A DNA stretch of 64,000 nt from Vibrio caribbeanicus ATCC BAA-2122 (GCF_000165125.1 NZ_AEIU01000083.1:1-64000); one strand, 5' to 3'; shown: positions 18,774-28,897, numbered from the stretch's first letter. The notes: generated by a model from the letters alone, not told the origin. Numbers and translations are program-made.

Positions 18774-19642
18774 AATTTCTTGTCTTAACGATTATTTTTT
18801 GTAGGAGCAGTAATTATCGACACGTTTTTTTAATTTTCTTAATAAATATTCCTCTTGAACTTATATGCAACGTGTTTTTTATTTTAGGTGGTATATTTAG
18901 ATTTATAATAGTTTTTATTCTATTAATTTACTGCTTGGGTACATAAATACTATTGATGTAAATTTCATTATCAATTATATTTCACCCATTGAAGTTGTGA
19001 TTAACATTATTTCATGTTTTCTTATAAAACAATATAACTTATTGAATTCCGATTGCTAGAAAAGCTAGAAGGTTTTTTGTATTCTGCATTTTAGTGATTG
19101 ACTTAGTTATATCTATTATTGATTTTGGTGAATTTCTATACAATCGGTTTTTTAATTTGTAACAATATATTATTAGCAAACCAACACAGTAATTTAACGA
19201 TCTTATCTAACTATATTCATGACAATGGATAGTACTTAGTCTTTTATCACAAAGATGGACATTAAGTTCATTGTGAAAATCGTACAAATTCCCCAAAAAA
19301 CGATAATTCAGATAGTTAATATAACTAACTTTCTATTACTGAACTTGTAAGGAGCTCTAGTCTGCCCTTGCTCTGTGATAGATGTCTGACATATGAGTTA
19401 TTTTCCTGAAATTTAGAGTTAAAACTCGACTGCTATGACTAGAGTAAATGGATATCAACCTAGTTCATAACCCAATAGTCAGTTTACTTTTTTACTCACT
19501 TCAATGTTCATCGACTCGATGCCAGCAAGCATATTGAGTTTTTATTTAACTAATTGATATTTAGCCGCCATTTTATTTTAGACAGGCTGGAGTTCGGCAC
19601 TTTCTTTTAAACTGAGCAAGTGATAACTATGAAGGGTAGAAG
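18774..19642. other. 870-bp AT-rich non-coding region upstream of exsA
   Basis: No convincing gene is present on either strand. The first 400 bp are very AT-rich with many A/T tracts; the composition becomes more normal after about 19300. This long leader probably contains the exsA promoter and sites for silencing or environmental control. I found no good ExsA box here, so exsA may not be strongly autoregulated from its own leader. Confidence 0.55.
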
Positions 19643-20503
19643 ATGGATGTGTTAGGCCAACCAAACACAGATAAGCTCGACTCGCGCTTACGAAAAATCC
19701 ATATCGCTGATTATTACGAAAAATATGACGAGGTGCTCCATTCTAGTCAGCCACGCATTGTCATTGTTCATAATGGTCAATTGAGAGTTCAAACCGGTGA
19801 TTGCACAATTGATGTGGTTGCTGGCTCTGGCATTTATCTGGCACAAGGGGATTACCTACTCGAATATATGCCGAGAGAAGGGAACTTCAATGCCTCTGTG
19901 GTTGAGTTTGATACCGAGATTATCAGTGAGTTTTTGCAAAAACATAGCAGCTTGTTGATGTCGTTGCCAAAAGTCGAGAATGTTTCATCCGGTCTGTTCT
20001 CTTTCACTTTCAACCTATTGATAGAACATACTTTATCGGGTATGAAAACACTCGAATCTCAGTCCTTTCCAGATGTTATCATGCGTCTTAAATACGAAGA
20101 AATGCTGATCTTACTGTTGCATGGGGAGCGAGGAGAGGAACTATATGCATTGTTATCAAAACTCACAGATAACACTGCTGAACGACTACGCCGCTTTATG
20201 GAGCGCCATTATCTAAAAGAATGGAAATTAACAGACTACGCTCAAGAGTTCGGAGCCAGTCTGACTACCTTTAAAGAGCTTTTCAATGAGTACTATGGTG
20301 TTTCCCCTAGAGCTTGGATAAGCGAACGTCGTTTATTGCACGCACACAAGCTACTGCTCACAAGCCAGATGAGTATGGTTGATATTGCCATGGAAGCTGG
20401 TTTTTCAAGTCAATCTTATTTTACACAAAGCTACCGGCGCCGATTTGGCACAACGCCAAGTAGAGTGCGTTCTGGTGATGAACAAGTCGCCATTAGCCGA
20501 TAA
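19643..20503 (+). CDS. exsA: T3SS master transcriptional activator ExsA
   Basis: An AraC/XylS-family activator of 286 aa with an N-terminal regulatory beta-barrel (about residues 1-165) and a C-terminal double helix-turn-helix (about 185-280) containing MVDIAMEAGFSSQSYFTQSY and RRRFGTTPSRVR. Neighbouring exsC, exsD, exsE and exsB and the ExsA-type promoters in the island support ExsA rather than another AraC protein. The ATG at 19643 follows AGGG-like purines. Confidence 0.92.
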   Translation: MDVLGQPNTDKLDSRLRKIHIADYYEKYDEVLHSSQPRIVIVHNGQLRVQTGDCTIDVVAGSGIYLAQGDYLLEYMPREGNFNASVVEFDTEIISEFLQKHSSLLMSLPKVENVSSGLFSFTFNLLIEHTLSGMKTLESQSFPDVIMRLKYEEMLILLLHGERGEELYALLSKLTDNTAERLRRFMERHYLKEWKLTDYAQEFGASLTTFKELFNEYYGVSPRAWISERRLLHAHKLLLTSQMSMVDIAMEAGFSSQSYFTQSYRRRFGTTPSRVRSGDEQVAISR

Positions 20504-20517
20504 AATGTCTGATGACT

Positions 20518-20568
20518 AAAATATTCTGACTAATTTTGAAAGTCATCCCCCAATCTAAGCTCTATTAT
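20518..20568 (+). promoter_or_regulatory. ExsA-type promoter of exsD-vscBCDEFGHIJKL
   Basis: AAAAT (20518-20522), five bases, GAC (20528-20530), six bases, TGAAA (20537-20541), then a TTGAAA hexamer followed by exactly 21 bp and a -10 TATTAT (20563-20568). The non-standard 21-bp spacing is characteristic of ExsA-dependent promoters in Pseudomonas. Confidence 0.8.
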
Positions 20569-20646
20569 GAACAGCGTAAAAGCGAACAAAACTATTACCT
20601 CTACTTCTTTCGGGATAGTTCGAAGTAGATGCGGAGAAGATCACAA

Positions 20647-21627
20647 ATGAAAAAGCAACATTGGCGACGCCGTTCGCTTTTTCCCAACAAAATTGTGAAG
20701 AAAAGAAAGATCACAGTGTTGCAGCGAGGTTCAAGACGTGAAGGCTTAATGCAGTCCTCGCAAGAGCCCGACGTTATGGATGTTAATCACCGGCAGCTAA
20801 TCAAGGTAGGTGTCTTAAACAACGAGCAAATGTCTTTGTTTCAGCGCCTACTTGAGCGGACCGTTATTGATGGTTTGTGTGCATGCCATGTGGTTCAAAC
20901 TTATTATAGGTTAGGGGCGTCATTAGACCGGTTTGCTATGCGCCTTTTCCTAGAAATAGGTAGCCAAATAAGCGGTAACCATGGGTTAAACACCTTTGAA
21001 CGAAGAGTGGATTATATAAACAGTCAACTGGGATTTCGATTTAATTTAGCATTACCTAAAACGCTAATTTTAAATATGCATTTAACCTTAAATGAGTGGG
21101 TTAACCAAAAGACTGATCAGACGGCACTGTATGAATCCATAAAAATTGAGCAATTGATGACTCAGTTAAACATTCAGAAAAAATATTGGTTGAAGCTCGC
21201 TAACGAAAAGAGTAGTGCAAGCTTTGCGAACCAGCAGTTGCAAGAGATTCAAAACCAACAGTGCGAGCTAAAAAAGCAGGTTGGAGGACTCGACGAGTCG
21301 GGTAAACGAGTTATTGAATCACATCAAGTACTGGTTAATGAGTGGCAACCTATCTTAGAAAGCCTTATGAGTTTATCTGAATATAGTAAAACGTCAGACA
21401 AATTTGTTACAGAATGGAAAGTATGGTGTGCAGAAGCTCGATTACAGGCACCAGAGCTCTCTGATGTTTGGAATGCTTGTGACCAGGTGTATTCAGACCT
21501 CAATGCTGTCGCAAAGATTTGGCAATGGTTTCAAAACATGCAAACCGTTGGCCACTTCGATCATTATTATTTTGATGTTCAAAGCGATTTATGTGGTCAC
21601 GTTTGTAACCATCTCAGCCAGATTTAA
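20647..21627 (+). CDS. exsD: ExsD, anti-activator of ExsA
   Basis: A 326-aa protein that binds ExsA and blocks transcription when secretion is off. Similarity to P. aeruginosa ExsD (276 aa) is seen in the FNLALPKTLI region and the C-terminal DHYYF segment; a middle coiled-coil region (about residues 180-230) is rich in Glu, Gln and Lys. The N-terminus is longer than in Pseudomonas, with a basic stretch in the first 30 residues. The ATG at 20647 has GGAGA upstream; the frame opens 18 bases earlier without a ribosome site. Confidence 0.83.
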   Translation: MKKQHWRRRSLFPNKIVKKRKITVLQRGSRREGLMQSSQEPDVMDVNHRQLIKVGVLNNEQMSLFQRLLERTVIDGLCACHVVQTYYRLGASLDRFAMRLFLEIGSQISGNHGLNTFERRVDYINSQLGFRFNLALPKTLILNMHLTLNEWVNQKTDQTALYESIKIEQLMTQLNIQKKYWLKLANEKSSASFANQQLQEIQNQQCELKKQVGGLDESGKRVIESHQVLVNEWQPILESLMSLSEYSKTSDKFVTEWKVWCAEARLQAPELSDVWNACDQVYSDLNAVAKIWQWFQNMQTVGHFDHYYFDVQSDLCGHVCNHLSQI

Positions 21628-21639
21628 ATAGAGTTAAAT

Positions 21640-22068
21640 ATGTTAGATCAAATGATGAAATCTCTAGCGGTAACGCTCGGAGTTGAGGACTTTATTGCTT
21701 CAAATAATGGTTCTTATGACATTGAAGTTGATCAGATGTCGCTTACCATCCGCAAACAATCATCATGGTTAGTATGGGAAACGGTGCTCCCGTTTCAGTT
21801 CGAACAACACCTTAATTACCAGCAAGAACAGGCACTAAAGCATTGTATGCAGCTCTCATTAAAAACGTTGCGTAACGCTCAAAGCACGCTAACTGTCGAC
21901 CATAATAATCAGCTCATGGTTCAGGGAAAAATGAGCATGGTGAATGCTGCACAAGAAGAGTTTTATTCTCAGCTTTCACAGCATGTGAATTTAGTGGCTC
22001 AGTTTAGTGACTTGCTTGAGCACCAAAGCGTGAACCATAGCGTCAACCACAGAGTATGGATCCCATAA
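21640..22068 (+). CDS. vscB: T3SS chaperone VscB (YscB family)
   Basis: A 142-aa CesT-fold-like protein. In Yersinia, YscB with SycN forms the heterodimeric chaperone of the gatekeeper YopN. Size, acidic character and position (first before the secretin gene, as in Yersinia and Pseudomonas) support the call. Its stop codon overlaps the vscC start by one base (TAATG). Confidence 0.82.
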   Translation: MLDQMMKSLAVTLGVEDFIASNNGSYDIEVDQMSLTIRKQSSWLVWETVLPFQFEQHLNYQQEQALKHCMQLSLKTLRNAQSTLTVDHNNQLMVQGKMSMVNAAQEEFYSQLSQHVNLVAQFSDLLEHQSVNHSVNHRVWIP

Positions 22069-23927
22069 TGATTGCCGTGATAAAAAATAAAATATGTAGG
22101 TTCGGTTTCTTTCTTTCGTGTGTCTTGGCAATACTTCCTTTGCATGCCTCTGATTTGAATTGGTCTGATCAGCCATTTCGTTACTATGCGGATAATGACT
22201 CTCTTAAAGATTTGCTCAATAACTTTGGCGCGAATTATCGGGTTTCTGTGTCGGTCAGTGAAAAAATTAACGAGCGGATCAGTGGTCGCTTTACGCCCGA
22301 TGACCCAGCAGAATTCCTAGATTACATTGCGCAGGTATATAACCTGATTTGGTATTTCGACGGCTCTGTATTACACATCTATAAAGCCACTGAAACCCGT
22401 TCACGACTATTACAGTTGGAAATGCTAACGGCACGTGAGTTGCGTAGTACCTTGATTTCTACGGGGGTTTGGGATTCTCGTTATGGTTGGCGTGCTGCCG
22501 AAAACAAGGGGCTTGTGTATCTTTCTGGTCCTCCTAGATACGTTGATTTGGTTATACAAACTGCCGATGCACTTGAAAGCCGATTAGTTCAGAAAGCAAA
22601 CTCAACCGATGAATTGTTTGTAGAAATTATTCCGCTTAAATACGCATCGGCGACGGACAGACAGATTACTTATAGAGATCAAGCAGTGACTGTACCTGGT
22701 ATCGCTTCCGTCTTAAATCGAGTGTTGTCTGGTGTACAAACTCAGGTCGGGATAAGAGGCAACGAAGACGCTGAAGCAGCAGCGCCTAAAGCCAATGCCA
22801 AAAGTGTGTCAGTCCATAGCGCAGCATCTGTTGAGGCAGAGCCAGGTCTAAATGCGATTATCGTTCGAGATACCCAGGCTCGGCTACCTTTATATCGGCA
22901 GCTAGTGGCTCAGTTAGATCAGCCTCAATCAAGAATCGAAGTGGCGCTTTCGATCGTTGATATTAGTGCAAACAATCTAAGCCAGTTGGGTGTTGATTGG
23001 CGCGCTGGGGTTTCGGTTGGTAATAATAAAATCGTTGATATCAATACAACGGGTGATGTAACGAATGGCGATGTTTTACTTGGTAGTGGGCAGACATTTA
23101 ACTCATTGCTGGATGCAACTAATTTAAATTTTCTCTTGGCTCAAATTAATTTACTTGAGTCTCAAGGCAGCGCGCAAGTCGTTTCAAGACCGACGCTACT
23201 AACACAAGAAAATGTCGAAGCAGTGCTGAGTAATAGTACTACTTTCTACGTCAAGTTAGTTGGCAGAGAAACAGCGGCATTAGATGAAGTCACTTATGGC
23301 ACTCTGTTAAGAATTGTTCCGCGAATTGTCGGTGATAGGTTTGCCGAAAGGCCGGAAATTAACTTGAGTTTGAATCTAGAAGACGGTGCACAGATACCCG
23401 ATAACGTAATTGATGGTGTGCCTTCGATACGTAAAACAGAGATCAGCACTTTAGCGACGGTCAAACAAGGGCAAAGTCTACTGATCGGTGGTGTCTATCG
23501 TGATGAAATTAGCCAGCAGCTGCGAAAAGTGCCCTTGCTGGGGGATATTCCATACCTTGGTGCATTATTCCGGAGTACAAACGACATCACAAGAAGAACG
23601 GTCAGAATGTTTATCATTGAACCGAGAATCGTTGTCGATGGTATAGGAGATAATGTCCTTATCGGTAATGAGTATGACTTAAGGAAAAAAATCGGCACTT
23701 TTAGTGATATTTCAAATAATAGCGCGCCATTAAGATCAGCCCTCTCTCCGTATAGTTGTCTTTCTCAAGAGCAAGCGGAGCGCTATCAACAAGACCTTTT
23801 ATCAGAAGAAAAATCATCGTTTTTAACCAAATGTGATCTTCCTACTGGTCAAAAAGGGTGGCAAGTTCAAATTGAAGAGTGCGATGACCAAAAGACTCAT
23901 TGTGTTCGACCAACAGAAGAGCAGTAA
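22068..23927 (+). CDS. vscC: Outer-membrane secretin VscC
   Basis: Forms the outer-membrane ring of the T3SS. A signal peptide (about residues 1-27, ending at LHAS) precedes N0/N1-type domains and the secretin domain, where the segment VSRPTLLTQENVEAVLSNS and the C-terminal LLIGGVYRDE...KVPLLGDIPYLG motif are clear. The ATG at 22068 gives 619 aa, near the 607 of YscC; an ATG four codons earlier is possible. The C-terminal tail after the secretin domain (about 100 aa) is likely where the pilotin ExsB binds. Confidence 0.95.
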   Translation: MIAVIKNKICRFGFFLSCVLAILPLHASDLNWSDQPFRYYADNDSLKDLLNNFGANYRVSVSVSEKINERISGRFTPDDPAEFLDYIAQVYNLIWYFDGSVLHIYKATETRSRLLQLEMLTARELRSTLISTGVWDSRYGWRAAENKGLVYLSGPPRYVDLVIQTADALESRLVQKANSTDELFVEIIPLKYASATDRQITYRDQAVTVPGIASVLNRVLSGVQTQVGIRGNEDAEAAAPKANAKSVSVHSAASVEAEPGLNAIIVRDTQARLPLYRQLVAQLDQPQSRIEVALSIVDISANNLSQLGVDWRAGVSVGNNKIVDINTTGDVTNGDVLLGSGQTFNSLLDATNLNFLLAQINLLESQGSAQVVSRPTLLTQENVEAVLSNSTTFYVKLVGRETAALDEVTYGTLLRIVPRIVGDRFAERPEINLSLNLEDGAQIPDNVIDGVPSIRKTEISTLATVKQGQSLLIGGVYRDEISQQLRKVPLLGDIPYLGALFRSTNDITRRTVRMFIIEPRIVVDGIGDNVLIGNEYDLRKKIGTFSDISNNSAPLRSALSPYSCLSQEQAERYQQDLLSEEKSSFLTKCDLPTGQKGWQVQIEECDDQKTHCVRPTEEQ

Positions 23928-23932
23928 CCTCG

Positions 23933-25234
23933 ATGCAGCAGTGGAAAATTCGTATTCTCTCCGGAGTTCATTCCGGAGTAGAGGTAACCCTACCCAATGA
24001 TTCATTGGTGATAGGTAGTGATGATTTTATCGCCGACCTAGTGTTGACTGACTCTGGGGTAAACGCGAGCCATCTGATTTTAGTATGTGACAACGACAAC
24101 GTTGTACTCAAAGACTGTGAAGACGTCTCGGTTAATCAGGAGCCTGTTGAACTGACTTCTGAAGGTATCGAATTAACTCGGAATAGCTTAGTTTCGGTTG
24201 GGCAATTAACGTTTGCGATTGGCCATCTAGAAGATGATTTGATTTTTGAGACGACAACCAATGTTGAAGAAAAAACATCACGTTCGTTAACTCAGAAAAA
24301 ATCATCGGGTTGGAGAAAGTCACTGTTCTCTGGACTGTTATTCAGCCTTTTACCAAGCGCAATATTCGCCAGTATTTGGTATCACCAAATATACGCTGCT
24401 GATGATGAAGTTACCAATCAAGCAGAGCCGATTGTGGTGGTGCGCGATATTCTTGATGAACTGAAGTTGGAGGATATTCGTGTCGAATGGAACGCAACAG
24501 CTCGTCAAGCGATGCTTGAAGGCTATGTTGAAGATAGTACGACAAAACTGCAGTTTCTGAGAAGAATCGACTCGTTAGGGATCAATTATAAAAGCGATCT
24601 GAGAACAATGGCGGAAATTCGACGAGCGGTACGCTTTATCTTGCGCAATCTAGGCTATCACCAAATCAAGGTGGAAAATGGTGAAGAGACGGGAACTCTT
24701 TTGCTGACAGGCTACATAGATGATGCGGGCAGTTGGAATCAAGTCGAACAAATATTAGAAAGAGACGTGCCGGGATTAGTGGCATGGAAGGTCGATCTGC
24801 AAAGAGCCGATGCATACATGGAGACGCTGAAAGAGTTGTTAAAGAAAGCTGAGTTGCTCGAAAAAGTACAGTTAGTCACAAGTGATGACCGTGTGGAAGT
24901 TCGCGGAGAACTTGATGATATTGAGACCACTCGTTTTTACAGTATAACAAGAGAATTTCGTGAGCAAGTTGGGGAAAAACCGTATTTAGTTTTAAAGTCA
25001 ATCCCCAAGGTGAGTAAGGGAACCAATATTGATTTTCCATTTCGCAGCGTAAATTTTGGTCGAGTTCCTTACGTTATTCTTACAGACAATGTTCGTTATA
25101 TGGTGGGGTCGCGCACGCCTCAAGGGTATCGCATTTCGAGTGTGACTCCTGAAAGTATCGAGTTGATAAAGGGCGGGCAAGTGATCGCCATTGAATTGGG
25201 AGACAGAGGAAAAAATACCAATGACAAATCTTGA
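23933..25234 (+). CDS. vscD: Inner-membrane ring protein VscD
   Basis: A 433-aa single-pass protein that links the inner-membrane ring to the secretin. An N-terminal FHA-like cytoplasmic domain (about residues 1-105) is followed by one membrane helix around 120-145 and a periplasmic part with repeated BON/ring-building motifs. Length is close to YscD. ATG at 23933 is chosen because it starts the conserved MQQWKIRIL; the longer frame overlaps vscC without similarity. It overlaps vscE by 14 bp. Confidence 0.92.
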   Translation: MQQWKIRILSGVHSGVEVTLPNDSLVIGSDDFIADLVLTDSGVNASHLILVCDNDNVVLKDCEDVSVNQEPVELTSEGIELTRNSLVSVGQLTFAIGHLEDDLIFETTTNVEEKTSRSLTQKKSSGWRKSLFSGLLFSLLPSAIFASIWYHQIYAADDEVTNQAEPIVVVRDILDELKLEDIRVEWNATARQAMLEGYVEDSTTKLQFLRRIDSLGINYKSDLRTMAEIRRAVRFILRNLGYHQIKVENGEETGTLLLTGYIDDAGSWNQVEQILERDVPGLVAWKVDLQRADAYMETLKELLKKAELLEKVQLVTSDDRVEVRGELDDIETTRFYSITREFREQVGEKPYLVLKSIPKVSKGTNIDFPFRSVNFGRVPYVILTDNVRYMVGSRTPQGYRISSVTPESIELIKGGQVIAIELGDRGKNTNDKS

Positions 25235-25430
25235 GCAGTTATTACAAAGTGACTCGGGTAAAGAGCAGAAAGAGGTGCTCAGCCTCAAGTTTAGGCAGGC
25301 ATTATCTGATGTAAAACGCCAATTAGACCTTGGATGCGCACCTTCTGAGTATCAGTTATTGGTTAAGCAGCATAATGCCTATGAGGCCGCTTTGACCGTA
25401 ATTGAAAATTTTCAATCTAATCAACAATAG
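25221..25430 (+). CDS. vscE: Needle cochaperone VscE
   Basis: A 69-aa helical protein that, with VscG, keeps the needle subunit VscF monomeric in the cytoplasm. YscE is 66 aa. The ATG at 25221 has a GAGGAAAA ribosome site and begins MTNLEQLLQSD; the longer frame is within vscD. It is followed by vscF nine bases after its stop. Confidence 0.88.
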   Translation: MTNLEQLLQSDSGKEQKEVLSLKFRQALSDVKRQLDLGCAPSEYQLLVKQHNAYEAALTVIENFQSNQQ

Positions 25431-25439
25431 GAACGTACA

Positions 25440-25700
25440 ATGGCTTCAGCAACAAATGGTAAATTTGAATCCGGAAAACTTGACCTAGACCAAATTAAAG
25501 ACATCTTTAGTGGGGCTGCCAATGATGCGAGTCAGGACGTTAACGACAAGATTACTGCCTTAAAAAATAAACCAGATGATCCTGCATTACTTGCAGAGCT
25601 GCAACATTCTATTAATAAATGGACGGTGACCTTTAACCTGAGTGCAACCACCACTCGTGCCATCAAAGATGTTATGCAGTCAATTCTTCAGAAAATTTAA
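25440..25700 (+). CDS. vscF: Needle subunit VscF
   Basis: An 86-aa protein that polymerises into the extracellular needle. It has the family's two-helix hairpin with a P-x-x-P-like turn (NKPDDPALLAELQ) and the C-terminal RAIKDVMQSILQKI needed for polymerisation. Size matches YscF/PscF (85-87 aa). The order vscE-vscF-vscG is that of chaperone-subunit-chaperone. Confidence 0.95.
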   Translation: MASATNGKFESGKLDLDQIKDIFSGAANDASQDVNDKITALKNKPDDPALLAELQHSINKWTVTFNLSATTTRAIKDVMQSILQKI

Positions 25701-25703
25701 CCT

Positions 25704-26060
25704 ATGAATAAAGAAATGCATTTACTTCTTGCTGAAGTGGGTTTGATGGCAACAGGTATACACCGCCATCAAGAGGCAGAAACAATTGCTGAATACCTTG
25801 ATTCACAAGGCGTTGAAGAAAGCGTTGTCGCCATGATTCGAGCATTGAACTTGATGAATCGCGGTTTGTACCAAGAAGCCCATGCTTTTCTTGAGCCTCT
25901 TTGTGCAAGCTTGCCGAATCTGGTGAGTTTGGCTGCATTGGCCGCTGGAAAAGCAGGGCTCAAGAGTAAAGCCGAGTACTGGTTAGACATTGCTTTAAAG
26001 GGCAGCGGGGAGGATCAAGCTTTTTCAATGAGCTTTTCACAAGACCTTAGGAGTTTATGA
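25704..26060 (+). CDS. vscG: Needle chaperone VscG
   Basis: A 118-aa TPR-like protein that cradles the C-terminal helix of VscF together with VscE. Helical repeats such as AETIAEYLDSQG and AAGKAGLKSKAEYWLDIALK fit the TPR fold. It overlaps vscH at TTATGATG. Size matches YscG (115 aa). Confidence 0.9.
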   Translation: MNKEMHLLLAEVGLMATGIHRHQEAETIAEYLDSQGVEESVVAMIRALNLMNRGLYQEAHAFLEPLCASLPNLVSLAALAAGKAGLKSKAEYWLDIALKGSGEDQAFSMSFSQDLRSL

Positions 26061-26518
26061 TGAAGGTTGAACCAAGTGCGTCGATTAATTGGCAAGATCA
26101 AGAAGCGACATTGTCTCCAGTGAGCGCTGATGATGTAAATAAGATGGCTCGATTGATGAGTGATAGAACCTCTGACAAGAGGGTATCGTCTAGAGAAAAA
26201 ACGCCAGACAGCAATGTGTCATCAGAAATCAGTACACCATCGGTCAAGGATGACTCATTTGATCGATTTTTAAATGATCTGATGGCCAAGATGCCGAAAG
26301 ATCGCCAAGAGCTAAAAGCTTTGCTATCAGAACACTTTTCGCTTGGTAAACACAAAGAACAGGCTCTTATTCATAGCTTGAAGGCGTTGAAAGAGAAAGG
26401 TGACCCTGGGCAAGCGCCATTGATGGACTTGGTGCAAAAAGAGTGGGGTTTTCTTATACAAACCAATGCCATGATAAAAAACCTTGTCACATATAGCCAC
26501 AAATTGGATCTTGAATAA
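26057..26518 (+). CDS. vscH: VscH (YopR family early secreted protein)
   Basis: A 153-aa protein homologous in size and position to YscH/YopR, an early substrate of the Ysc system involved in needle assembly. An N-terminal disordered, Ser/Thr-rich part (about residues 1-75) precedes a helical domain. Two adjacent ATG codons are possible starts (26057 and 26060). Confidence 0.82.
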   Translation: MMKVEPSASINWQDQEATLSPVSADDVNKMARLMSDRTSDKRVSSREKTPDSNVSSEISTPSVKDDSFDRFLNDLMAKMPKDRQELKALLSEHFSLGKHKEQALIHSLKALKEKGDPGQAPLMDLVQKEWGFLIQTNAMIKNLVTYSHKLDLE

Positions 26519-26519
26519 T

Positions 26520-26879
26520 ATGGATTTGATGAGTAATCAGTTTAGTGAAACGATACAAACGACCCTTGAACAAGTTCAAGAGGTCCAAGATAAAGAGGAC
26601 GTTGGTCAACTCAGCGAACGCTTTGAACAAGCCATGATGACACCACAAGCTGGGGAAGGTATTGGCGGCGGATTAATAGAAAGTATCAGTGAAATGAAAA
26701 ACTCTATAGATAGCGCAAAAGTTGACCTGCGTAAAACTCTCGAAGCAGCGGGTGATAATCCTGCCATGTTGATGCAAACACAATTTGAATTAATGCGTGT
26801 AACCTTTCAGCAGGAGCTGATTGCTAAGACAGTGGGTAAAACGACGCAAAATGCAGAAACAATATTGAAGGCACAGTAG
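26520..26879 (+). CDS. vscI: Inner rod protein VscI
   Basis: A 119-aa protein forming the inner rod joining needle to export apparatus. The C-terminal half ([20 protein letters not shown], then [17 protein letters not shown]) is the conserved rod helix. The ATG at 26520 lies just after the vscH stop and gives the YscI-like length; the longer frame starts inside vscH. Confidence 0.92.
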   Translation: MDLMSNQFSETIQTTLEQVQEVQDKEDVGQLSERFEQAMMTPQAGEGIGGGLIESISEMKNSIDSAKVDLRKTLEAAGDNPAMLMQTQFELMRVTFQQELIAKTVGKTTQNAETILKAQ

Positions 26880-26881
26880 TC

Positions 26882-27625
26882 ATGACGAAAATAATGCGTA
26901 CAGTTTGGCTATCGATGGTTTTGTGTTTGGTTGGGTGCCAAGCGGAGCTGTATACAGGGGTTGATCAGAAAGAGGGTAACGAGATGTTATCTATCCTACT
27001 TTCTGAGGGCGTTGTTGCGAGTAAAGAACCTGATAAAGATAATACTGTAAAGTTGATGGTAGATAATGCTCAAATTGCGTTTGCAGTGGATGTACTCAAG
27101 CGCAATGGTTATCCACGCGAGCAGTTTTCAACGTTAAAAGATGTCTTTCCAAAAGACGATTTGATTTCGTCTCCTCTTGCGGAACGTGCGAGGCTTATCT
27201 ACGCAAAATCTCAAGAGTTATCGGCCACGTTATCTCAAATAGATGGAGTATTGGTTGCCCGTGTTCATGTTGTTTTAGAAGAAGAGGAATTGCGTCCTGG
27301 AGAACGCCCGACGCCAGCTTCTGCCTCTGTATTTATAAAGCATGCAGCAGATATTGCGTTGGACTCTTATGTACCGCAAATTAAATTGCTAGTGAATAAC
27401 AGCATCGAGGGTCTCAATTATGACCGGATCAGTGTGGTTATGGTGCCATCTTCCGAAGCTCGCTTGACCTCTAAAGTGAAACAGTTTGAAAATATTTTGT
27501 CGATTGAAGTGACTAAAGATACGGCAAGTAATCTGATTATGCTGCTTGTACTGCTGGCATTACTCCTTCTCGGTTCTAATTTGGCCACTTTTCTGTGGTG
27601 TCGTAGGAATGTGAAAGGTGGTTAG
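26882..27625 (+). CDS. vscJ: Inner-membrane ring lipoprotein VscJ
   Basis: A 247-aa lipoprotein with lipobox LVGC near residue 19, a YscJ/FliF ring domain containing [20 protein letters not shown] and ARVHVVL, and a C-terminal membrane helix around residues 215-240. It forms the periplasmic-side inner ring with VscD. The stop overlaps vscK if the GTG start of vscK is used. Confidence 0.95.
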   Translation: MTKIMRTVWLSMVLCLVGCQAELYTGVDQKEGNEMLSILLSEGVVASKEPDKDNTVKLMVDNAQIAFAVDVLKRNGYPREQFSTLKDVFPKDDLISSPLAERARLIYAKSQELSATLSQIDGVLVARVHVVLEEEELRPGERPTPASASVFIKHAADIALDSYVPQIKLLVNNSIEGLNYDRISVVMVPSSEARLTSKVKQFENILSIEVTKDTASNLIMLLVLLALLLLGSNLATFLWCRRNVKGG

Positions 27626-28283
27626 TCCAGAATTACCTATGGCTCAGTTGCAACATCAACTTAACTATTGTCCTTGCAGTTATATTGATGAAAGTTGGTT
27701 GAAAGAGAGCCAGCCTTGGATATTGCGGTTGCAAGATTGGCGAAAACAGGCAAGGGTAAACCAGTGGTGTATTGATCATTGGCGCTTGTCTTCGATCACC
27801 GAACATGTCTTCAACCAGCGCTATCATAGTTTAGTATTATTGCCCCCAGAGCCAATGAATCAATTGCTATTGATGCTTGGTGGGGTTATGCATTGTGAGT
27901 CGATGCGCCAAGTAATCTTAAAGCAGCCAAAGCGGTCTCTGAATCATATTTTTGGTGCGGATGAAACCCGTTTTTTGATTCAGCAAGGACCGATGCTAAT
28001 TTCAAAATGGCCAAGCGGTTGGCAAAGGAACTTGCCAGCCACGATTGATGAAGCGAGCTTTGAAAAAGATGCTCGAGAGCTTGGCTATTTGTGGGTGCAT
28101 TTTTTATTGGTAAATTCGCCCCCAGAGTTACTACAACGGTGGCAGCTGAAGCTTGATCGTCAATATACTCAATCAGACCTCAGTGCAGATTGGTTCGATG
28201 ATACGCATCGCGATCTTGCCTACCGACTTATAAAGAAAATCGCAAAACAGGTAATCCCTCAATGGTTTCATTTGTTGAAATAA
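27618..28283 (+). CDS. vscK: Sorting-platform protein VscK
   Basis: A 221-aa cytoplasmic protein that connects the sorting-platform pods (VscQ) to the inner ring (VscD). It is weakly conserved but matches YscK in position, length and segments such as [20 protein letters not shown]. The start could be GTG at 27618 or ATG at 27639 ([12 protein letters not shown]), which aligns better with YscK; the longer form is listed. It overlaps vscL by 22 bp. Confidence 0.86.
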   Translation: MVSPELPMAQLQHQLNYCPCSYIDESWLKESQPWILRLQDWRKQARVNQWCIDHWRLSSITEHVFNQRYHSLVLLPPEPMNQLLLMLGGVMHCESMRQVILKQPKRSLNHIFGADETRFLIQQGPMLISKWPSGWQRNLPATIDEASFEKDARELGYLWVHFLLVNSPPELLQRWQLKLDRQYTQSDLSADWFDDTHRDLAYRLIKKIAKQVIPQWFHLLK

Positions 28284-28897
28284 AAACCGACAATCTGCAA
28301 TTAGCACCGGGGCTCAAGGTGCTTAAAGCGAAAGATTATGTGAGTTATTTGGATTCACAGTACCTTGTTGATGCCGCCCAATCTAAAGCAGAAAGTATCA
28401 TTGCAGAAGCCAGGGATGCGTTTGAATTAGAAAAACAACGAGGCTATCAAGACGGTCTTGAAAAGGCCAAAGTGGAACATGCTGAGACCATGCTGGCGAC
28501 ACTCTCTCGGTGCAATGAATACTACTTGCAAGTCGAAGAAAAAATGACAGGGGTTGTGCTAGACGCGGTAAGAAAAATCATCAGCAGTTTTGATGATGTT
28601 GATATTACAGCCAGTGCGGTGAGAGAAGCTCTGCAATTGGTCAGTAACCAAAAACAAGTGATTTTGCACGTCCATCCCGATCAAGTGACTGAGGTGAGGG
28701 AAAGAGTGTCTTCGATATTGAGTGATTTCCCTGAAGTGGGTTACGTAGAAGTTATTTCGGATGCGCGTCTTAAACATGGCGGATGTATCTTGGAAACCGA
28801 AGTTGGTATTATCGATGCAAGTATCGATGGACAGTTACAAGCACTCAAACAAGCAATGGCCAAGCAACTCAGTGAACGCCAGCAGATACAATCTTAG
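28262..28897 (+). CDS. vscL: ATPase stator VscL
   Basis: A 211-aa FliH/YscL-type regulator that links the ATPase VscN to the sorting platform. An N-terminal region and a long charged helix (about residues 35-85) precede a V-ATPase E-like C-terminal domain with the GGCILETEVGIIDASIDGQLQ... signature. It is the last gene of the exsD-vscL operon; a weak hairpin follows at 28917-28943. Confidence 0.92.
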   Translation: MVSFVEIKTDNLQLAPGLKVLKAKDYVSYLDSQYLVDAAQSKAESIIAEARDAFELEKQRGYQDGLEKAKVEHAETMLATLSRCNEYYLQVEEKMTGVVLDAVRKIISSFDDVDITASAVREALQLVSNQKQVILHVHPDQVTEVRERVSSILSDFPEVGYVEVISDARLKHGGCILETEVGIIDASIDGQLQALKQAMAKQLSERQQIQS

